From positions 51,109 to 115,108 of the forward strand of contig JAFXUD010000057.1 in the NCBI GenBank assembly GCA_017535315.1: a DNA stretch of 64,000 nucleotides, read 5' to 3'. Of the stretch, positions 52,446 through 61,185 are shown one piece after another (position 1 is the first letter of the stretch; each line of letters begins with the position of its first letter). Below the pieces are notes generated by a model. That model saw nothing but the letters and a program-made list of their open reading frames with translations. It was not told the DNA's origin and made no database searches. Position numbers and translations under genes: made by a program. The stretch is from Victivallales bacterium (lineage in GTDB: Bacteria > Verrucomicrobiota > Lentisphaeria > Oligosphaerales > Oligosphaeraceae).

Positions 52446-52665
52446 TTGGTCTGCCCAGAAAAATAATATAAAGATTACCATCAAGTTGTCAAACATCTTT
52501 TCCTGAAAGGCAGTTGGGAAGGCAATTGGGGAGAAATATTTGGAAAACGTGAAATAATATAAAAAAAATGCATTGGCAGGTTGCAAAGTTGCTGTTTGCG
52601 GTTATGCTAATTACATTGGTATTTTGTGTTATTTGATTTTGAAGCAAAGATAGGAGTCGGTCCTT
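52446..52665. other. AT-rich intergenic leader, nothing assignable
   Basis: About 220 bp upstream of the zinc-ribbon gene, AT-rich with several A/T runs. AGGAG at 52652-52656 is the probable ribosome site for the GTG start. No terminator or promoter is convincing. Confidence 0.4.
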
Positions 52666-54702
52666 GTGAGCGATAATTTTGGAAATATCGGGGATTCATT
52701 TCCCGAAAAAGATGTGAAATGCAGGGTGCGTGGTTGCAAGAACATCGTCCATATCTCTGCGAAGGAGGTCATGCGGGATGCCGTGAATGGCAAAGCCCGT
52801 CCTGCTCGGATGTGCGATGAATGCGTCGCCTTGTTCAACGAGTTGTCGGACAAGGAGATGCCTTGTTCAAAGCCTGGTTGCACAGGGACGTGGATTTGGA
52901 ACCGCTATCAGCAACTTGAGGCTATGAGGTCTGGCCGCACGGGAGACCCGCATGGATTCTGCGATGCCTGTCGGGAGGAGATGAAGAGTGCTTCAGAGAA
53001 GCAGATCCCCTGCCGTCTCAAAGGATGCAAGAACACCTGGACATTGACGGCGCGTGAGCAGATGGAACTCGGAGGCAAGCCCATTCCACGCAAGCTATGC
53101 GACGAATGCTTCCATCTGCTGAATACCTTGACGGACAAAGAGGTGAAATGCCGCGTAAAAGGTTGTGAGAACACTTGGGTTTGGAATCGGTTCATGCAAC
53201 TGGAGCATATCAAGTCGGGGAAGTCCCTGGATAATCCCCCAAATCACATGTGCGATTCCTGCTTCAATATCTTCAATGGATTGAAGCCGATAGAACAGCC
53301 GTGCCGTATCCGTGGCTGTAAGAATACCTGGGTCTATTCCACCTACGAACAGCTTGAGCAGATTGTGAAGGCGAAGAACGAGGCTCGGGAAAAGGGCGAG
53401 GATCCCGCAACGGTCGAACCGCCACCTCCACCTAGCCGTATGTGTCGTGAATGCTACACCTTCTTCTCGGAGGCGACAGATATCCAGAGACCCTGCCGCA
53501 ACAAGCTGTGCAAAAACACCTGGACATACACCAGAAGTATGCAACTTGCGCATAAGCAATTCGGGCATGGACAGCCGCCGTCCCACTATTGTGACGCCTG
53601 CGCCAAACTCTTGGAGACACTTCAAGACAAGGAGATGCCATGCCGCCAGACTGGCTGCGATGGCACCTGGCTTTACATCAAGGACGAGCAGCTTCGCGAC
53701 TTGACGGCAGGGCGCGAACCCAAGCCGCATTATTGCCGACGTTGCCAGGATTTCCTGAAAAACCATCCATCCATCGATGTGGCCTGTGAGAAATGCGGGC
53801 GCTCCATAGAGGTGTCGAACATCCAGCAATTGGAGTGCGAGCTTGGCATCTCCACGATGCCAAAGCTGTGCGCGGACTGCACGCGTGCTAGCATGGATAC
53901 GGAACTGGGTGTCGAGGATACGGCGAATGTTATCAACCGCCCGAAAATCTACATCCCAAAGTCAGGGGAATGGCTTGACGAGCCGCTTGTGCGGAACGCC
54001 CCCGACTCTGTGACCCCAGAGAAGATAGCGGAAATGAGCGAGGCGACTGTGCGCATTGTCTGCATCGGTGATGAAATGACGGTTTCCTGCGAGGATGCGA
54101 GCAAGAGCTGGCCTGTGCAAATGGAGGCGAAGCTTCGCGAACGCTTTAGTGATGCGACCGTGCTGAATGTCGGCATTCCGAAATCCACGACGGCGATGGC
54201 GCTGAAGCGTTTCGGGCGCGATGTGGCTCCATTTAAGCCGCAGGTTGTGGTTTTCTCGTTTGCTTTTGCGGAGGCGATGGGATTGCCTGTCAATATCTCC
54301 CAGGAGGAGCGCGAGGCCTTCCTGGTGAAGCTTTCGGAGGATACAAAGGCACTGTGCAACGCCATTCGAGAGATTGGGGCGAAGCCTCTTTGCTGGCTTC
54401 CGAATCCGATTTACACGGCGGAAAGCGATGAGGAGCATCTGGATGCGGAGGCCGCTGCAAAGCGTAGCGCGAATATTGATGCGGTTGTTCATGCACTGGT
54501 CAAGGCCTGCGCTGCTGCGGAGATACTGCCTCCTGTTGATGCCCGATTCCTTTTCGGCGTCAATGGTGAGCAGAGTTCTCGACGCTGGATGGCAAACTGG
54601 TTCATGCACAATGACATCGGCGCTGGAAACATCGCGGGCTGGATTAAGGACCAGATTAACGACAAGGGACTTCTGGAGGGTGCCGAGAAGATTTCCGTGT
54701 GA
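52666..54702 (+). CDS. Eight-repeat zinc-ribbon protein with C-terminal degenerate SGNH-like domain
   Basis: A 678-residue protein starting at GTG with AGGAG about 10 bases upstream. Residues 17-408 are eight tandem repeats of about 42-60 residues with the pattern C-x4-C ... C-x2-C: C19/C24/C50/C53 in the first, and typically CRxxGCKNTW ... EQ ... P..LCDEC. The eighth uses C-x2-C (C374, C377). These look like treble-clef/zinc-ribbon units related to the zf-trcl type. Residues about 462-670 resemble an SGNH/GDSL hydrolase (RIVCIGDEMTVS, then VLNVGIPKSTTAMAL, ending MHNDIGAGNIAGWI), but the GDS nucleophile serine is replaced by Glu. No signal peptide. Pal and Nudix-LipA genes follow. Function unknown. 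Confidence 0.85.
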   Translation: MSDNFGNIGDSFPEKDVKCRVRGCKNIVHISAKEVMRDAVNGKARPARMCDECVALFNELSDKEMPCSKPGCTGTWIWNRYQQLEAMRSGRTGDPHGFCDACREEMKSASEKQIPCRLKGCKNTWTLTAREQMELGGKPIPRKLCDECFHLLNTLTDKEVKCRVKGCENTWVWNRFMQLEHIKSGKSLDNPPNHMCDSCFNIFNGLKPIEQPCRIRGCKNTWVYSTYEQLEQIVKAKNEAREKGEDPATVEPPPPPSRMCRECYTFFSEATDIQRPCRNKLCKNTWTYTRSMQLAHKQFGHGQPPSHYCDACAKLLETLQDKEMPCRQTGCDGTWLYIKDEQLRDLTAGREPKPHYCRRCQDFLKNHPSIDVACEKCGRSIEVSNIQQLECELGISTMPKLCADCTRASMDTELGVEDTANVINRPKIYIPKSGEWLDEPLVRNAPDSVTPEKIAEMSEATVRIVCIGDEMTVSCEDASKSWPVQMEAKLRERFSDATVLNVGIPKSTTAMALKRFGRDVAPFKPQVVVFSFAFAEAMGLPVNISQEEREAFLVKLSEDTKALCNAIREIGAKPLCWLPNPIYTAESDEEHLDAEAAAKRSANIDAVVHALVKACAAAEILPPVDARFLFGVNGEQSSRRWMANWFMHNDIGAGNIAGWIKDQINDKGLLEGAEKISV

Positions 54703-54812
54703 AATATTACGGGAATTTGTTTGAGCACGTCAATGTTTCATAAAGAGAAACGTTAAGAGATTAGTTAAGAATTCGTCAGTTAACATACAAAGACAAAAAG
54801 GGGTTTGAGCCA

Positions 54813-55466
54813 ATGAAAGGAATGTTCAGAGTTTTGAGTGTGTCAGTTTGTGTTGCAATGCTGTTTGTCGGGTGTGCTAAGAAACCGAAGATCAATTTGG
54901 CGAACTTGAGAGAGAATGCTGCCAACAACTCTAACGTTCCAGAGAGCGGACCTGAATTTGTAACCAATGATTTTTCCAGTGGACAACCTGCGATTCCAGG
55001 TGTTGGCAATGGTGAAATCGATGCGAACGGGGGGAATGGCAAAGAGGTTCCTGCGGGCTGGTCTGACATGAAGAAGCCTGTGGAAGCAGGGGAGGGCACC
55101 AATGCCTATATCAACAACCCGCAGCCTTGGAACGGAAAGGTCTATTTCGACTACAACCGTTATGAAATCAAGCAGTCGGAGCGTCCAGTTCTTGATAAAC
55201 TTGCGGAATTCCTGACCCAAAACGGCAGCAAGATGCTGGTCATCGAAGGGCATTGTGACGAGCGCGGTAGCGATGAATACAACCGTGCCCTTTCCGAGAG
55301 GCGTGCGCTTGCCATTCGCGACTATTTGAAAGCACTGGGCATTGATACTGCCCGCATGTTCACGGTCAGCTATGGTGAAGACAAGCCTGAGGTTGTCGGG
55401 GCCACTACTGAGGCTGAGCATCGCCTGAACCGCCGTGGGCAGTTCCTTTTCGGCGACAAGAAGTGA
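54813..55466 (+). CDS. pal: Peptidoglycan-associated lipoprotein (OmpA family)
   Basis: A 217-residue lipoprotein. The signal ends in lipobox LFVGC with the lipidated Cys21. A low-complexity Asn/Gly-rich linker covers about 22-105. The OmpA-like peptidoglycan-binding domain at about 108-215 has VYFDYNRYEI, LVIEGHCDERGSDEYNRALS, RALAIRDYL and the ending RLNRRGQFLF. It anchors the outer membrane to peptidoglycan, implying a Gram-negative envelope. No TolB or YbgF neighbour is present. The next gene begins 12 bp after its stop. Confidence 0.92.
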   Translation: MKGMFRVLSVSVCVAMLFVGCAKKPKINLANLRENAANNSNVPESGPEFVTNDFSSGQPAIPGVGNGEIDANGGNGKEVPAGWSDMKKPVEAGEGTNAYINNPQPWNGKVYFDYNRYEIKQSERPVLDKLAEFLTQNGSKMLVIEGHCDERGSDEYNRALSERRALAIRDYLKALGIDTARMFTVSYGEDKPEVVGATTEAEHRLNRRGQFLFGDKK

Positions 55467-55477
55467 GTGATTGAGTT

Positions 55478-56833
55478 TTGGAAAAGGCTATCATAGAAGT
55501 CTGTGCGGCGGTCATCCTTCAGGGTGACCGCCTTTTGTTGGCAACCCGCAGACCAGGCGGGCATCTCGCAGGGAAGTGGGAATTCCCTGGCGGGAAAATC
55601 GCCTCAGGCGAAACCCCTGCAAGATGCATTGCGCGTGAACTGGAGGAAGAATTGCATTTGAAGTTGCTGGCTTCAACCGAGCTTTTCAGGATGGAACATG
55701 CCTATCCTGAAAAAAAGGTGGGGCTTCATTTCATGCTGTGCCGTGTTGCAGATGGCTTGGTGGCATCGCCTGCCGAAGGGCAGAAATGCGGATGGTTTTC
55801 TGCGGCAGAGGCTGCTGCGCTTGATTTGGCGCCAGCCGATGAACGCGCCATCTCCTTGATGCGTGATGCGGCTGAAGGCAAACCGCACGACGAGGTGGCG
55901 GATCTTGACATTGCCAAGGCCAAGCCATTGTTGGATTTCTGGCTGACAGCGCAGAATGTCTCCATGGGGCATTTGCCTCCATGGCTTCACACCTCCTTTG
56001 GCGGGGTGCGCAACCATCTGCTTATGAAAGGGCTTATCCGTTCAGGAGGATTGCATACCGTATGCGAAAGCGCCAATTGCCCGAATCGAAGTGAATGTTG
56101 GAAGCACAAGACAGCCACCTTTATGATATTGGGGGGAATCTGCACGCGTTTTTGCCGTTTTTGCGCGGTTGACCACGGCATTCCTGCGCCGCCAGACCCA
56201 AATGAACCTGAAAAGGTGGCGGAAAGCGTTGCTTCACTGGGACTCGGTTATGCAGTAATCACCTGTGTGACGCGCGATGACTTGCCTGATGGCGGTTCGG
56301 CCGCCATGGCGGCAACGGTTACTGCCATTCAGAAGCGCGTTCCTGGAGCAAAAGTCGAGGTCCTTTGCTCCGACTATGGCGGCAATATGGATTGCGTGGA
56401 CACTGTGCTGAAGGCTGGCCCAACGGTGTTTGGACACAATGTGGAAACGGTCGAGCGGCTGACACCCGCCATACGCAACAAGGCGGACTACAGGCGCAGT
56501 CTGGCCGTGCTTGCATATGCCGCATCCAAAACATCGGTGTATGGGGTGGCTGTAAAGTCAGGCTTGATGCTTGGTCTGGGGGAGCGTCCCGAGGAGATTC
56601 GGCAGACGATGGCGGATTTGCGCGACGCGGGTGTCCAGATTATAACCTTGGGACAATATCTGCGCCCGACGCACAAGCATTGGCCTGTCGCACGCTATAT
56701 CCCCCCGCAGGAGTTTGACGGTTGGAAGCGGATCGCAGAAAACGAATTTGGGTTTGTGCGTGCCGTTTCTGGACCCTTCGTACGCAGTTCCTTTATGGCT
56801 GAAGAGGCCTTCGCTTCGACAGGACTTCATTGA
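55478..56833 (+). CDS. lipA: Nudix hydrolase-lipoyl synthase fusion
   Basis: A 451-residue protein in one uninterrupted frame from TTG. Residues 5-135 are a Nudix domain: VCAAVILQGDRLLLATRRPG, KWEFPGGKIASGETPARC, and the box G39-x5-E45-x7-R53-E54-L55-x-E57-E58. Residues about 155-451 are a complete radical-SAM lipoyl synthase: auxiliary cluster cysteines C196, C201, C207 (TVCESANCPNRSECW), SAM-cluster cysteines C222, C226, C229 (CTRFCRFC), and the terminal RSS at 436-438. LipA inserts sulfur into octanoyl groups; the MutT half would hydrolyse oxidised or modified nucleotides. The start site is weak, but the fusion itself has no stop or frameshift at the junction (about 140-165). Confidence 0.9.
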   Translation: MEKAIIEVCAAVILQGDRLLLATRRPGGHLAGKWEFPGGKIASGETPARCIARELEEELHLKLLASTELFRMEHAYPEKKVGLHFMLCRVADGLVASPAEGQKCGWFSAAEAAALDLAPADERAISLMRDAAEGKPHDEVADLDIAKAKPLLDFWLTAQNVSMGHLPPWLHTSFGGVRNHLLMKGLIRSGGLHTVCESANCPNRSECWKHKTATFMILGGICTRFCRFCAVDHGIPAPPDPNEPEKVAESVASLGLGYAVITCVTRDDLPDGGSAAMAATVTAIQKRVPGAKVEVLCSDYGGNMDCVDTVLKAGPTVFGHNVETVERLTPAIRNKADYRRSLAVLAYAASKTSVYGVAVKSGLMLGLGERPEEIRQTMADLRDAGVQIITLGQYLRPTHKHWPVARYIPPQEFDGWKRIAENEFGFVRAVSGPFVRSSFMAEEAFASTGLH

Positions 56834-56918
56834 GTGGTTAGTGCTTAGTGGTTAGTGATTAGAAAATGAATATTGACATTGTTGTCAACTAACCACTAAT
56901 CACTAATCACTAACCACT
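56834..56918. repeat. Inverted TTAGTGR heptamer hairpin after lipA
   Basis: AGTGGTTAGTGCTTAGTGGT (continuing to 56863) and an inverted array CTAACCACTAATCACTAATC (continuing to 56918) form arms of about 30 bp with few mismatches, followed by GTTTT. It begins right after the lipA stop and could act as a terminator. Confidence 0.8.
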
Positions 56919-57053
56919 GTTTTCAGCCATAGGGGGCGGTTTTTGCAGTAAGGCGCATTTGCAAAACCTAGAGGTTGTTTTATATTCTTTTATGATGTTG
57001 TTTTTTTTATTAGGTAACAACTACCTTTCCATCAAAACAAATTAGGAGAAACA

Positions 57054-57869
57054 ATGAAAAACCAGAAACGCATTCTGTTCATCGGCGCACATCCAGATGA
57101 TGCTGACATTCTCTGCGGCGGCACAGCCATCAAACTGACGAAGGCTGGGCACATTGTGAAGTTTGTCTCCGCCACCAATGGCGATACGGGACACATGATT
57201 CTTTCACGTGCTGAGACGGCCAAAATCCGCAACAAGGAGATGGCGGCCTCCGCCAAGGCGGGCGGCCTTGAATACGAGATTCTTCCCCACAACTGCGGTC
57301 TGGAAGCCTCTGTCGATAACAGGCGCGAAATGGTTCGCCTAATCCGTAAATTCAAACCCGATGTGGTCATTTCCCACAGAACCTGCGACTATCACCCAGA
57401 CCACCGCGCGACCGCGCAGTTGGTGCAGGATACCGCATACGTCGGCATGGTGCCACACTTCTGCGAGGACACACCCATTCCCGATGTCGCCCCCGTCTAT
57501 GCCTTCACCTACGACAAATTCGTGGATCCCAGGCCCTTCCGCGCGGATGCAGCCGTTGAAATCGACTCTGTCTTGGAAGAGAAGCTGAAGATGATGAGCT
57601 GCCACAAGTCGCAGTTCTTCGAGTGGCTTCCCTGGGCGGACGGCGACAAGGACATCATGTCCAGGAAACTGACCAAGGCTGACAAGCACGAACTGCTGCT
57701 CCGCTTTGTCGAACGTTTCAAGGGCGCGGCGGATTCCGCGCGCGAATGGCTGAAGAAGATTTACGGTGTCCGCAAGGGTGCCAAGGTCGTCTATGCCGAG
57801 GTCTTTGAGCAGTCTCCGTACTCTCGCGTGGTTTCCCGTGAGGAGTTCCAGAAGCTCTTTGAACCGTAA
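57054..57869 (+). CDS. PIG-L/LmbE family deacetylase
   Basis: A 271-residue zinc-dependent N-deacetylase. The zinc motif AHPDDAD is at about 13-19, and the third ligand region is HRTCDYHPDHRATAQLV (about 106-122). NGDTGHMILSRAETAKIRNKE is also typical of family members that remove acetyl from GlcNAc-type sugars. AGGAGAAAC precedes ATG. It is followed 150 bp later by a ceramidase-like gene on the same strand. Substrate not determinable; the pair could act on amide-linked amino-sugar derivatives. Confidence 0.9.
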   Translation: MKNQKRILFIGAHPDDADILCGGTAIKLTKAGHIVKFVSATNGDTGHMILSRAETAKIRNKEMAASAKAGGLEYEILPHNCGLEASVDNRREMVRLIRKFKPDVVISHRTCDYHPDHRATAQLVQDTAYVGMVPHFCEDTPIPDVAPVYAFTYDKFVDPRPFRADAAVEIDSVLEEKLKMMSCHKSQFFEWLPWADGDKDIMSRKLTKADKHELLLRFVERFKGAADSAREWLKKIYGVRKGAKVVYAEVFEQSPYSRVVSREEFQKLFEP

Positions 57870-57887
57870 TTGTGCGTAACCAGGGGC

Positions 57888-58008
57888 TTGCCCCTGGGAG
57901 ATTTCCGCCGCGCTAAGCGCGGCGCACAGGACAGGTGCCCTGTTATGGGGTGTAGGCTTTAACCAGCGGGGCACCTGTTCTGTGCCTCAGGCTTGAGCCT
58001 GTGGCAAA
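57888..58008. repeat. Multi-hairpin element with GCACAGGACAGGTGCC inverted repeat
   Basis: Four hairpins in 120 bp: CAGGGGCTTGCCCCTG, CCGCGCTAAGCGCGG, the 16-bp inverted repeat GCACAGGACAGGTGCC (57924-57939) with GGCACCTGTTCTGTGC (57970-57985), and CAGGCTTGAGCCTG. Related pieces flank the MalY gene (42862-42999, 44190-44233). Confidence 0.75.
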
Positions 58009-58020
58009 AAAGGAGAAGCA

Positions 58021-59337
58021 ATGCAAGAAATACTAGTTGGTGCGGGTGAATGTGCCGTTGAGGTTCCGCTTTTTGCGGAATTGGGTGGATATGGGCCTTT
58101 CAAGGGGCGTCGCAACATTGGCGTACGGGACAATCTGTATTGCCGTGCATTGACGGTGAACGATGGCGTGCGTCGCAATGTCGTCATTGTAACGGATGTG
58201 ATATGCATGGACCAGAAGCTATGCCGTATGCTCCGCATGGAGCTTGCGGAGGATTTTGTGCTGTACCCCGAATCCATCATGTTTATTGCGACGCACACCC
58301 ACTCTGGCGCATGCCTTAGCTCCTGCGACGTCGGCTATGGCGAGGCCAACGAGGAGTTTCGCCAGAACTGGCGCGTTGCCGTGCGCAAGGCGCTTGCGGC
58401 GGCCCTGGCAAGCGAAGAGCCAGTGAAGGCTCTGGCGGGCACGGCTCCCATCCGCAAGGAAATCGGCAAGCGTCGGACAACCGATGATGACAAGCACACG
58501 GATCCCGCCATCCGCTTCATCAAGTTTGTGCGTGCGGACGGTTCCGTGAAGCTGCTTCTCCATAACTACGCCATGCATGGCGTCACCTTTGGTCCCGCGC
58601 AGAAAAAGGCTTCCGCCGACTGGATGGGAGATGCCAATATCAAGATTCGCAAGCGCGGTCTTGCCGAGATGCCGCTGTTCCTCTACGGCACGGCAGGGGA
58701 CATCAACGTGATTTGGACCCACCCAAATCCTGCGGAGCGCCACCTCAATCTGGACTGGATTGGCACCAGCTATGTTGATGACCTGGAGGCGGGGCTGAAC
58801 AACTGCCATGAAATCAATTTAGGCCCTTGCAAGGCCGCCTTGCAGGCTGTTGAATTCCCCACGGAGCCTGTCGATGCCAAGGAATACAGGGATACGGCTG
58901 CAAAACTCATGGAGGCTGGCAATCCCGACAACAGGCTTCTCGTTTACACCTGCGACAGGTTGGAGGAGATGGCAACCCTCGCCGACAATGGCTTTGACTT
59001 CCGCGTCATTCGCGACCTGCAGGTACTGACGATGGGCGACCTTCAGATTTATGCCCTGCCAGGCGAGGCCTTCCTGGCATTCGGCGAGGAGTTGCGTGCA
59101 AAATCGGATGCGGCTTTCCCGATAGCGGTCTCCGTTGCCAACGGGGATGCAGGTTATCTGCCCACGCGTAAAATGTTCGAGCAATATCCCACTATCTTCT
59201 CTGGTCAGAACTTCGGTGCGTTCGGCTTCTACGAGGTCTGGTTTGGACAGGGCAAGCTTCGCCCCAAGTTCAAACCAGAAATCGAGGAGCTGATCATCAA
59301 GAAACTGCTGGAAATGGGGAAGAAAACGCAGGGCTAA
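58021..59337 (+). CDS. Second neutral/alkaline ceramidase-like protein
   Basis: A 438-residue member of the same superfamily as the gene at 4340-5773 but clearly diverged. Seen: the N-terminal ILVGAGECAVEVPLFAELGG (in place of STSITPPIG), NVVIVTDVICMD, the conserved FIATHTHSGACLS with candidate metal histidines, LHNYAMHGVTFG and GTAGDINVIW, and the late VANGDAGYLPTRKMF. AAGGAG lies 6 bases before ATG. No signal peptide. Paired with the PIG-L deacetylase. Amide hydrolysis is expected from the superfamily; the ceramide substrate itself is not implied. Confidence 0.8.
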   Translation: MQEILVGAGECAVEVPLFAELGGYGPFKGRRNIGVRDNLYCRALTVNDGVRRNVVIVTDVICMDQKLCRMLRMELAEDFVLYPESIMFIATHTHSGACLSSCDVGYGEANEEFRQNWRVAVRKALAAALASEEPVKALAGTAPIRKEIGKRRTTDDDKHTDPAIRFIKFVRADGSVKLLLHNYAMHGVTFGPAQKKASADWMGDANIKIRKRGLAEMPLFLYGTAGDINVIWTHPNPAERHLNLDWIGTSYVDDLEAGLNNCHEINLGPCKAALQAVEFPTEPVDAKEYRDTAAKLMEAGNPDNRLLVYTCDRLEEMATLADNGFDFRVIRDLQVLTMGDLQIYALPGEAFLAFGEELRAKSDAAFPIAVSVANGDAGYLPTRKMFEQYPTIFSGQNFGAFGFYEVWFGQGKLRPKFKPEIEELIIKKLLEMGKKTQG

Positions 59338-59384
59338 CGGGCGCGCTGCTTACGGGCGCATTCGTGCGTCCCAGAGTGGACCTA

Positions 59385-61034
59385 CTATGGCTTTACCAGT
59401 TCTTCTGCCCATTTGGCAAGTTGTTCACGGTTGATTTTTGCATTGTGGCGCACATCGACGGGGAACGAGCGGTGAAAGAGCACATGTTTGATGGGGGCGG
59501 TCATGGGATTCTGCGATGCAATCTCCAGGAAGCGCTTTTCATCTGATGCCAGTTTATTGAAAGAATCTGGCTCGGGTTCAATGATGATCACAGGCGTTTG
59601 ATTTGGCCGTTTCCCTACACCGACGAGAGCAGAGCGCCTGACACCAGGCTCGACGTTGAACAGAGCCTCACAACGCACGCTGTGGAGGGTGACACCTCCT
59701 GTTTCCACACGGTGGGCCTTGCGTCCGCAGAACCAGAGCCGTCCCTTTTCGTCAAAGTAGCCCAGGTCACCGATGCGGTGCCAAATATCATCGCCATCCT
59801 GGATTTTGGCAAGGGCGGTTGCATCGGGTCGTTTATAATATTCGCGTGTCACAACAGGCCCCTTCACGCAAATCTCACCGATTTCTCCCGTCGGGAGCAC
59901 TAAGGTGTCATCCCAGGCGGCGATTGGCTCGTCCGTGATTTTAATAATGCGGACCTGGTTGATGGCTAATGGTTTTCCAACGCACATTCCAGCGCCCTTG
60001 TCGGTTGCCGAGCGGGTTTCTGCAAGCATCTCAGAGCCCTTGAAATTGGCGACAGGCAGTGATTCCGTGGCTCCGTATGGGGTGAAGGTTTCTGCATCTT
60101 CGTCGAGGACGTGGGTAAGCAGAGCCTCGTGGACACGTCCTGGGACTGGGGAACCCGCCATGATGATACGCTTCAGGCCAGGCAGTTTGATCTTGTGGGA
60201 GACGCAGTATCGGCTGACCCTGTCCCAAAGGGTGGGTGAACCGAAGGAGTAGGTGATTCCCAAATGCTGGATGGGTTCGATAATCTCCAGAGGGGTGGCG
60301 AGGGCAGGGTGCGTCGGGTCGATCTGCGGAATAACTGCACAGGCTCCCAGACCGACAGTGAAAAGGGAGAAGAGCGGGAAGCAGGCCAAGTCCATCTCGC
60401 CAGGGCTGATGCCGTATTCGCTGCGCAGGATTTTAAGCTGGGTATTGAAGATATCGTGGGTATAGGTGACCCCTTTGGCAGGGCCAGTGCTGCCAGATGT
60501 GAAAAGCACGGCGGCTGTTTCGCCAGGTTGAGGGCAATGGACCTCAAAGGGAGCCTCGATTCCTTGAAGTTTGCAGACAGGGCAACCTCCCAGCAGGCTA
60601 TTCCGTCCAAGGGTGATATTGACCTTCACGGTGGCGAAGGGTTTGCTGCAGAAAAGGCGAAGAAGCTGTGCGGCGGGTATGCCGATGAATCCTTCTGGCG
60701 CGACTTGGGTGACACAGTTCAGGAAGCCAGGCCAGCCCATGCCTGGGTCGATCATAACGGGAACCGCCCCAAGTTTGAAAAGTGCAAAGACAAGGGCATA
60801 GAAATCGAGTGACGGGCGGATCATCAGCAGGGTTTTCATCCCTGCGGTTAGCCCTTGCCGCTTCATTCCCCATGCAAGATAGTCGCTGCGTTTGTCCAAC
60901 TGCTCAAAAGTGTAATGTACATAGGCTGGATTGCCATCACAGTCATATCCGCTTTTAAAGATGACGGCCCTATTTCGTGGCTGTCTTGCAGCTTCTTCCT
61001 TCAGACAATGCGCAATATTCAGATTCTCAGACAT
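59385..61034 (-). CDS. OleC-like AMP-binding ligase (ANL superfamily)
   Basis: A 549-residue adenylating enzyme. The phosphate loop is LFTSGSTGPAKGVTYTH, then PYGATESLPVA (A5 motif) and WHRIGDLGYFDEKGRLWFCG (A7/A8). The C-terminal DVRHNAKINREQL gives the catalytic lysine. The set VMIDPGMGWPGFLNCVTQVA and EGFIGIPAAQLL is characteristic of OleC, the beta-lactone synthetase of long-chain olefin biosynthesis, and of related fatty-acid ligases. oleA, oleB and oleD are not adjacent, so the product may differ. AGGA lies just before ATG. Confidence 0.8.
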   Translation of the reverse strand: MSENLNIAHCLKEEAARQPRNRAVIFKSGYDCDGNPAYVHYTFEQLDKRSDYLAWGMKRQGLTAGMKTLLMIRPSLDFYALVFALFKLGAVPVMIDPGMGWPGFLNCVTQVAPEGFIGIPAAQLLRLFCSKPFATVKVNITLGRNSLLGGCPVCKLQGIEAPFEVHCPQPGETAAVLFTSGSTGPAKGVTYTHDIFNTQLKILRSEYGISPGEMDLACFPLFSLFTVGLGACAVIPQIDPTHPALATPLEIIEPIQHLGITYSFGSPTLWDRVSRYCVSHKIKLPGLKRIIMAGSPVPGRVHEALLTHVLDEDAETFTPYGATESLPVANFKGSEMLAETRSATDKGAGMCVGKPLAINQVRIIKITDEPIAAWDDTLVLPTGEIGEICVKGPVVTREYYKRPDATALAKIQDGDDIWHRIGDLGYFDEKGRLWFCGRKAHRVETGGVTLHSVRCEALFNVEPGVRRSALVGVGKRPNQTPVIIIEPEPDSFNKLASDEKRFLEIASQNPMTAPIKHVLFHRSFPVDVRHNAKINREQLAKWAEELVKP

Positions 61035-61185
61035 TTCCTGCCCCGTTTATCATCACAAGGTGGTACACCTCATCACGTCAAGTTCGCTTGCATGGCATTA
61101 ATTGAGATTATCTCATAAGATATTTCCATTTCAGGGTATTTCCAACGAAAGGAGGCCTTTTTCTGAGGTAGTCCAGAAAAGCGAG

